Of a stretch of 63,696 bases of DNA, positions 59,603 to 63,696 are shown in pieces. The first letter of the stretch is position 1. Every line of letters begins with the position of its first letter. The notes under the pieces were generated by a model that searched no databases, was not told where the DNA came from, and saw only the letters and a program-made list of their open reading frames with translations. This stretch comes from Candidatus Sumerlaeota bacterium. Lineage in GTDB: Bacteria; Sumerlaeota; Sumerlaeia; JAFGJS01. The position numbers and the translations under genes were made by a program. Location of the stretch: NCBI GenBank assembly GCA_016928995.1, contig JAFGJS010000020.1, positions 1 to 63,696 of the forward strand, given 5' to 3'.

Positions 59603-59833
59603 TTAATTTTTGGAATTTTGACTTTCTTTTTCCTCTTGATCCATCTTTTCCATCATTGCGAAAACTTCACGGTCGAATTCTTCGTCTTCCTTGCGCATTT
59701 GTTCTCTTGTCACAATTTCCCAGATTCGTTCCACAGTCGAATTGATTCTATCGATGTGGCCATATTTCTCCTGCATCAGGCGCTCGCGCGCCTTGCCGTA
59801 TCGTTCAAGGAATTTGGAGTTCGTTTCGGTCAT
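59603..59833 (-). CDS. Small charged coiled-coil protein of the IVP cassette
   Basis: 76-residue protein, very rich in Glu, Lys, Arg and Met (FLERYGKARERLMQEKYGHI, EEFDREVFAMMEKMDQEEKE), predicted fully helical. No family is recognised. It lies 19 bases upstream of the IVP gene on the same strand and within the same inverted repeats, so it probably belongs to the same inserted unit. ATG 59833 lies at the very edge of the right repeat flank; there is no strong ribosome binding site. Confidence 0.6.
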   Translation of the reverse strand: MTETNSKFLERYGKARERLMQEKYGHIDRINSTVERIWEIVTREQMRKEDEEFDREVFAMMEKMDQEEKESQNSKN

Positions 59834-59841
59834 TCGAATTT

Positions 59842-59886
59842 CACATTTAAAATTTGTTTCGGATTTCGGATTTAGAATTTAGCATT
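59842..59886. repeat. AT-rich inverted repeat, right flank of the IVP cassette
   Basis: TCACATTTAAAATTTGTTTC, GGATTTCGGATTTAGAATTT, AGCAT. It is inverted relative to 59081-59133. Confidence 0.65.
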
Positions 59887-59893
59887 TCTCTCC

Positions 59894-60901
59894 TTACATT
59901 TCCAGCAGCATCCTTTCGGGATTTTCGAGGCATTCTTTGATGCGGTTGAGAAATTCGACGGATTCTTTGCCGTCGATGACGCGATGGTCGTAGCTCAAGG
60001 CGAGGTACATCATCGGACGGATTTCAACTTTCTCGGCGCCATTTTTGTCTTCGATCACGATCGCCCGCTGCTGGATCGCATGCATGCCGAGAGTTGCGCT
60101 CTGCGGCGGATTCAGCAGCGGCGTGGTGAGCAGCGCGCCAAACATACCGCCGTTGCTGATGGTGAACGTGCCGCCCTGGATTTCGTCGAGCTCGATTTTA
60201 TTCGTTTGCGCGCGATGCGCGAGGTCAGCGACGGCGTGTTCGATTTCGGCGAAGGTCATTTTGTCCGCGCCGCGCACCACGGGCACGAGCAGACCGCTGT
60301 CCGTGCTGACGGCGATGCCGATGTCGTAGTGCTTGTGAAGGATGATGTCGTCGCCGTCGACGCTGGAGTTCACGGCGGGATGCCGCTGCAAGGCGTCGCA
60401 GACGGCTTTGACGAAGAATGATATGTAGCCGAGCTTGATGCCGTTGCGCCGCTGGAATGTTTCCTGGTGCTGACGGCGGATGCGGATCACGAGGCTCATG
60501 TCAACTTCGGCGAAAGTCGTGAGCATGACCGCGGCGTTCTTTGCCTCGACGAGGCGCTTGGCGAGCGCGGCGCGCAAAGGCGACATCTTTTGGCGCTCGC
60601 CGCGGACTGCGGCGGTTTGATCGGCGCTGGAGACCGGGAGCGAGGGAACGGATGATTCCAATCTGTCCGCTGGAATGATGCCTGGTCCGGCCAACTGGAT
60701 TGCGCTTGTTATTTTGGCCGGGGTATCCTTGGCGCTCGCTTTGGCCTGTCCGGAGCGGATGGCGTGGATCACATCGGGCTTCGTGATCAGCGCGCCGCGG
60801 CCGGTGGGAGTGATTGAGGCCGGATCGAGATTATTTTCCAGGATCAAGCGGCGCGCGGCAGGCGATATTTTGACGTTGTCCACGGTGATAGGGTGAGTCA
60901 T
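59894..60901 (-). CDS. sucB: 2-oxo-acid dehydrogenase E2 acyltransferase lacking a lipoyl domain
   Basis: 335-residue E2 component. Residues 8-50 are the peripheral subunit-binding domain ([20 protein letters not shown], then [18 protein letters not shown]), which binds E1/E3. After a 45-residue linker comes the catalytic domain: [60 protein letters not shown], and the active [16 protein letters not shown] (HxxxDG). The domain order fits SucB or a branched-chain E2, but the usual N-terminal 80-residue lipoyl domain is missing. ATG 60901 has GGAG 8 bases upstream and the sequence before it codes for nothing like a lipoyl domain, so the absence looks genuine. No E1 gene is in the window. Confidence 0.88.
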   Translation of the reverse strand: MTHPITVDNVKISPAARRLILENNLDPASITPTGRGALITKPDVIHAIRSGQAKASAKDTPAKITSAIQLAGPGIIPADRLESSVPSLPVSSADQTAAVRGERQKMSPLRAALAKRLVEAKNAAVMLTTFAEVDMSLVIRIRRQHQETFQRRNGIKLGYISFFVKAVCDALQRHPAVNSSVDGDDIILHKHYDIGIAVSTDSGLLVPVVRGADKMTFAEIEHAVADLAHRAQTNKIELDEIQGGTFTISNGGMFGALLTTPLLNPPQSATLGMHAIQQRAIVIEDKNGAEKVEIRPMMYLALSYDHRVIDGKESVEFLNRIKECLENPERMLLEM

Positions 60902-61090
60902 TTATTTCGCTCCAGCGAGATGCCACGTTACGCTTGCGAGGAAGCCCAAGGCGTTCCTGCGCGGGCGGCGGGTGCATTTCGTTAAGACCAGATCGCAATT
61001 TCGCTCAGCAGGGGCTGGATTGACAAGCAAAATCGGGCGGCGATCGAAAAGCTGGGCGCAAATCCGGTATGCATTAGGCTCCATCAAAAA

Positions 61091-61215
61091 GCTGTCATGA
61101 TTTTTGCGGGGTAAAAATCCCGCCAGCCTGGATTGTTTCGACCGTTTACCCAGGGCTGCGCGCTACGCGCTTTCCCTGGGGTTTGTTCTAATCGGCCTTT
61201 CTGGCCTTTTGTTTT
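61091..61215. repeat. Compound repeat 'GCTGTCATGATTTTTGCGGGG', copy 1
   Basis: First 41 bases (61091-61131), including GATTTTTGCGGGGTAAAAAT C, a hairpin, are identical to 63611-63651 except for one base. The rest has CCCAGGGCTGCGCG / CGCTTTCCCTGGG, then GGCCTTTCTGGCC, modules shared with 37798. Confidence 0.75.
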
Positions 61216-61229
61216 GAGTCTTTGAATTC

Positions 61230-61320
61230 CAAGAGCGAGAGCGAGAGCGAAAACGAGGACGAGGACGAGGACGAGGATGGGTATAGGTATGGGGATCGGG
61301 ACGGGATTGAAGACGAGTAT
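61230..61320. repeat. GAGCGA/GAGGAC hexanucleotide array
   Basis: AAGAGCGAGAGCGAGAGCGA, then AACGAGGACGAGGACGAGGA and a degenerating GGTATAGGTATGGGGATCGG part. The longest of the GAGNNN tracts. Confidence 0.75.
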
Positions 61321-61377
61321 GATTTTCTACAGGTTTTTTGAATAGAGCAAGAAATGCGATTGAATTCGGCGTTGGGT

Positions 61378-61424
61378 TAAGAGCAAGAGCAAGAGCAAGA
61401 GTGAGAGCAAGAGTGAGTGTGAGG
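61378..61424. repeat. GAGCAA/GAGTGA hexanucleotide array
   Basis: AAGAGCAAGAGCAAGAGCAA, then GAGTGAGAGCAAGAGTGAG. It is followed by 200 bp without a gene, before the lipoprotein. Confidence 0.7.
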
Positions 61425-61618
61425 GGTGTTTGGGGATTCGTTTTTTTGTGCGATGCAATGCGTCGTTGTGATTTGCCTGGTCATAACGGGCGAATCCTAA
61501 AGCCATGAAATTCAAAACCGCTGAAAAAAATCACTTGATTTAGAGCGCGGTTTCACCGATAACGTACGGACCTTCAGTTTGCGGTATGAACCTTATAACT
61601 TTCAACAGGAGGATGCCG

Positions 61619-62011
61619 ATGAAAAAACTCATCGCTCAGATGCTGGTTCTCGCCGTGATGGCGACATTTCTCAATGGTTGCGCCTCGGTCCATCGGGCCA
61701 CGGAGTTCAATGGATTGGCGGACGCCGACGGTCCGATCAAGACTCATTACTCCGCTTCCGTATCCGGGTTGTACGCCATTGTCAGCGTTCCGCTGATCAC
61801 TGGCGACACAGAGGGTGGCGGCTTCTTTGTCTTCATGCAGGACACTGCGAGCTTGCAGAACACGGTCGATTTCCTGACGAAGAACGCCAAGCAGGATGGC
61901 GCTTCTAAGATTATCGACATGGCCTCCGGCGCGCGCATGTCCATGATTCCGTTTCCGCTTCCTTTCATCCTGTGGTGGAAATCGGTTCATGTCTCGGCTA
62001 CAGCGCTGTAA
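61619..62011 (+). CDS. Small lipoprotein
   Basis: 130-residue lipoprotein with signal peptide KKLIAQMLVLAVMATFLNGC; the lipobox Cys is near residue 21. The mature part has HYSASVSGLYAIVSVPLITG, then LQNTVDFLTKNAKQDGASKI and IDMASGARMSMIPFPLPFIL, resembling small periplasmic proteins of unknown function with a conserved C-terminal hydrophobic strand. CAGGAGG lies 8 bases before ATG 61619. A terminator follows. No enzyme motif is seen. Confidence 0.78.
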   Translation: MKKLIAQMLVLAVMATFLNGCASVHRATEFNGLADADGPIKTHYSASVSGLYAIVSVPLITGDTEGGGFFVFMQDTASLQNTVDFLTKNAKQDGASKIIDMASGARMSMIPFPLPFILWWKSVHVSATAL

Positions 62012-62043
62012 GGCGTTACGAGACCGTCATATTTGGCATAAGA

Positions 62044-62084
62044 ACCCCGCCCTTGCGATTCATGCAAGCGGCGGGGTTTTTTTT
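62044..62084 (+). terminator. Rho-independent terminator of the lipoprotein gene
   Basis: ACCCCGCC...GGCGGGGT forms the outer stem, with CTTGC/GCAAG inside it, followed by eight T at 62077-62084. Confidence 0.9.
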
Positions 62085-62157
62085 CATCGATAACGAGCAA
62101 CCCTGACGAAGTTTCATTTTTTCAAGCTGTACGATTCATATTTTTACAGTTTTCCGG

Positions 62158-62186
62158 TTGACACAGCGGGCGCAAACACTTATATT
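62158..62186 (+). promoter_or_regulatory. Strong sigma-70-type promoter for hcp
   Basis: TTGACA at 62158-62163, a 17-base spacer and TATATT at 62181-62186. About 100 bases of AT-rich leader run to the ATG at 62291. Confidence 0.65.
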
Positions 62187-62290
62187 TCGGAATAAAAATA
62201 TATAAAGATATATTTATAGATATTCGCGGGCGACGATATTTAATATTGAAAAATGGGAAGTTAAAAACATAAGGATCAAGGAGCGCGATC

Positions 62291-63589
62291 ATGTTTTGCG
62301 ATCAATGTGAACAGACTAAAGGCGGCATCGGTTGCACTGAGGTTCGAGGCGTTTGCGGAAAAAACGAGGATGTCGAGTCGTTGCAGAAAATTCTGCTGTA
62401 TGGCTTGAAGGGCATGGCGGCGTATAAAGCCCATGCACGGCGCCTGGGCAAGACCGATTCGGAGGTGGAGGCGTTCATCGAAGAGGCGCTTTTCGCCACG
62501 ATGACCAATGTGAATTTCGACATGGGGACGATGCTGGAGCTGGTTCTGAAGTGCGGCGAGATGAATCTGAAGGTGATGCGGTTGCTCAACGATGGCCATG
62601 TGGAGGTGATGGGTCAGCCGCAGCCGGTTGAGGTTCAGGAGGGGTTGCAGGAAGGGCCGGGGATTCTGATCAGCGGACACGACATGGTCGATCTGAAAAA
62701 TCTGCTTGAGCAGACCGAGGGGACGGGCGTGAAGGTGTATACGCATGGCGAGATGCTTCCGGCGCATATGTATCCGGAGCTGAAGAAGCACGCGCAGCTG
62801 GCCGGTCATTACGGCGGCGCGTGGCAGAAGCAGCGTCAGGAGTTCGAAAACTTCAACGGGCCGATCGTGGTCACGACGAACTGCGTGTTGATTCCGAGCG
62901 CGCATAATACGTATGGCGAGCGGCTTTATACGATGCGCGAAACCGCTGTGCCGGGCGCGACGCGGCTCACGGGCGATGATTTTTCGCAGGTGATCGAGCA
63001 TGCGAAGCGTTGCGGCGGATTGACGCCGACGGAAATCAAGACCAGCACGGTTGGATTCCACCACACGGTACTGCTGGGTCTGGCTGACAAGATCGTCGAT
63101 GCGGTGAAGCAGGGCGAGATCAAGCGCTTTTTCGTGATCGGCGGTTGCGACGGCGCGGAGGTCGGGCGCAATTATTACACCGAGTATGCGCAGAACCTGC
63201 CGCAGGAGACGGTGATCCTGACGCTGGGTTGTGGTAAATATCGCATCCGCGATCATGATTATGGCACGGTGGCCGGGCTGCCGCGTTTCCTCGATATGGG
63301 CCAGTGCAACGATGCATACGGCGCGATCCAGGTGGCGCTGGCGCTGGCCGATGCGTTCGAGTGCGGCGTGAACGATCTGCCGTTGACGCTGGTGATTTCG
63401 TGGTTCGAGCAAAAGGCCGTGGCCGTGCTGCTGACGTTGCTGCATCTGGGAGTGAAAAACATCACGCTGGGGCCGAATCTTCCGGCTTTTGTTTCGCCGA
63501 ACGTGCTGAACTACCTTGTGGAGCATTATGGCATCAAGCCGATCGGCGAGAGCGCGAAGGCTGATGTCGAGGTTGTGATGGAGGTTTAA
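62291..63589 (+). CDS. hcp: Hybrid cluster protein (hydroxylamine reductase), short form
   Basis: 432-residue iron-sulfur-oxo protein; relatives reduce hydroxylamine or NO and help in nitrosative or oxidative stress in anaerobes. The N-terminal CDQCEQTKGGIGC and VCGK give Cys3, 6, 15 and 22 (CX2CX8CX6C), the 4Fe cluster ligands. The hybrid cluster ligands appear in order: ISGHDMVDL (His), a conserved Glu, VTTNCVLIPS, FVIGGCDGAEVGRNYY, LTLGCGKYRI, then the Glu and Lys. Compared with E. coli Hcp (about 550 residues), the second three-helix bundle is absent, so this is the class III type. AAGGAG precedes the ATG. No hcr reductase gene follows. Confidence 0.93.
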   Translation: MFCDQCEQTKGGIGCTEVRGVCGKNEDVESLQKILLYGLKGMAAYKAHARRLGKTDSEVEAFIEEALFATMTNVNFDMGTMLELVLKCGEMNLKVMRLLNDGHVEVMGQPQPVEVQEGLQEGPGILISGHDMVDLKNLLEQTEGTGVKVYTHGEMLPAHMYPELKKHAQLAGHYGGAWQKQRQEFENFNGPIVVTTNCVLIPSAHNTYGERLYTMRETAVPGATRLTGDDFSQVIEHAKRCGGLTPTEIKTSTVGFHHTVLLGLADKIVDAVKQGEIKRFFVIGGCDGAEVGRNYYTEYAQNLPQETVILTLGCGKYRIRDHDYGTVAGLPRFLDMGQCNDAYGAIQVALALADAFECGVNDLPLTLVISWFEQKAVAVLLTLLHLGVKNITLGPNLPAFVSPNVLNYLVEHYGIKPIGESAKADVEVVMEV

Positions 63590-63610
63590 CGGACGAACTG
63601 CAACCCAATG

Positions 63611-63696
63611 GCTGTCATGATTTTTGCGGGGCAAAAATCCCGCCAGCCTGGGGTGTTGTTGTGCGTCCACCCAGGGTGGCGCTCACGGCTGCTTCG
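63611..63696. repeat. Compound repeat 'GCTGTCATGATTTTTGCGGGG', copy 2, cut by the edge
   Basis: 41 bases equal to 61091-61131 with one mismatch, then CACCCAGGGTGGCGCTC, which continues beyond the window. Confidence 0.7.

Noticed and set aside
62158-62175. FNR/HcpR-type operator at hcp
   Set aside because: Only one TTGAC half-site is visible and no inverted partner at proper spacing.
1-63696. tRNA and rRNA genes
   Set aside because: No T-loop type GGTTCGANTC with matching acceptor arms and no rRNA sequence was found while reading both strands; a dedicated scan was not possible.

Overview
This 63.7 kb window comes from a chromosome with GC-rich coding regions, probably of an uncultured environmental Gram-negative bacterium. 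The evidence for a diderm envelope is a TolQ/ExbB-type channel, an HlyD-type adaptor, several lipoproteins, type IV pilus ATPases and a lipid-linked glycosyltransferase. The secreted beta-helix proteins with HYDIN/ASH-like and dockerin-like modules, and the very dense intergenic repeats, recall lineages near Planctomycetota, Sumerlaeota, Hydrogenedentota or Lentisphaerota. That placement is a guess: no rRNA or tRNA gene was seen. No CRISPR array or complete insertion sequence was found either.

Layout. 1-4.3 kb is decayed and accessory: a partial gene, a helicase-like remnant, an IS5-type transposase tail, a nucleosidase and spore-photoproduct-lyase-like pair, a frameshifted DUF4760 protein, a methyltransferase stub and a 56-residue membrane protein. 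4.3-10.1 kb holds an esterase, a YfbK-type von Willebrand protein, a short-chain dehydrogenase, a GAF protein, an RluD-type pseudouridine synthase and a 3D-domain lipoprotein. 10.3-23.5 kb is mostly envelope and polysaccharide metabolism: psd, ugd, two glycosyltransferases, ddl, YqeY, a MoxR ATPase, a DegT aminotransferase, a GT-C glycosyltransferase and a low-molecular-weight phosphatase. 23.5-31.9 kb has an acetyltransferase, a 1641-residue secreted beta-helix mosaic closed by a strong terminator, a lipoprotein and an L,D-transpeptidase.

32.3-35.0 kb is a compact three-gene operon: a VTC-type polyphosphate polymerase, a DUF4956 membrane protein and an HlyD-type adaptor. 35.8-41.6 kb has mltG, a second beta-helix protein and a glycosyltransferase. 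41.6-47.1 kb starts with two parS sites and parAB. These are followed by a DUF4062-TPR protein with near-identical repeats, an ExbB-like channel and a caspase/CHAT-like protein, which together form a candidate conflict or defence island. 47.5-54.6 kb carries dtd, pilB, pilT, hisC and a D-2-hydroxyacid dehydrogenase. 54.7-63.7 kb has a K+ channel, a HepT/MntA toxin-antitoxin pair, a radical SAM protein, lpd and an E2 acyltransferase without a lipoyl domain. A four-helix-bundle (IVP) cassette with inverted-repeat flanks separates lpd from E2. The segment ends with a lipoprotein and a short hybrid cluster protein.

Intergenic DNA is filled with at least seven dispersed repeat families: long REP-like hairpins, MITE-like elements with 16-bp terminal inverted repeats, GAGNNN hexanucleotide arrays, ACAGAG-type repeats, two other inverted-repeat families, and AT-rich inverted repeats around the IVP cassette. 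All functions are inferred from motifs read by eye; no database search was run.
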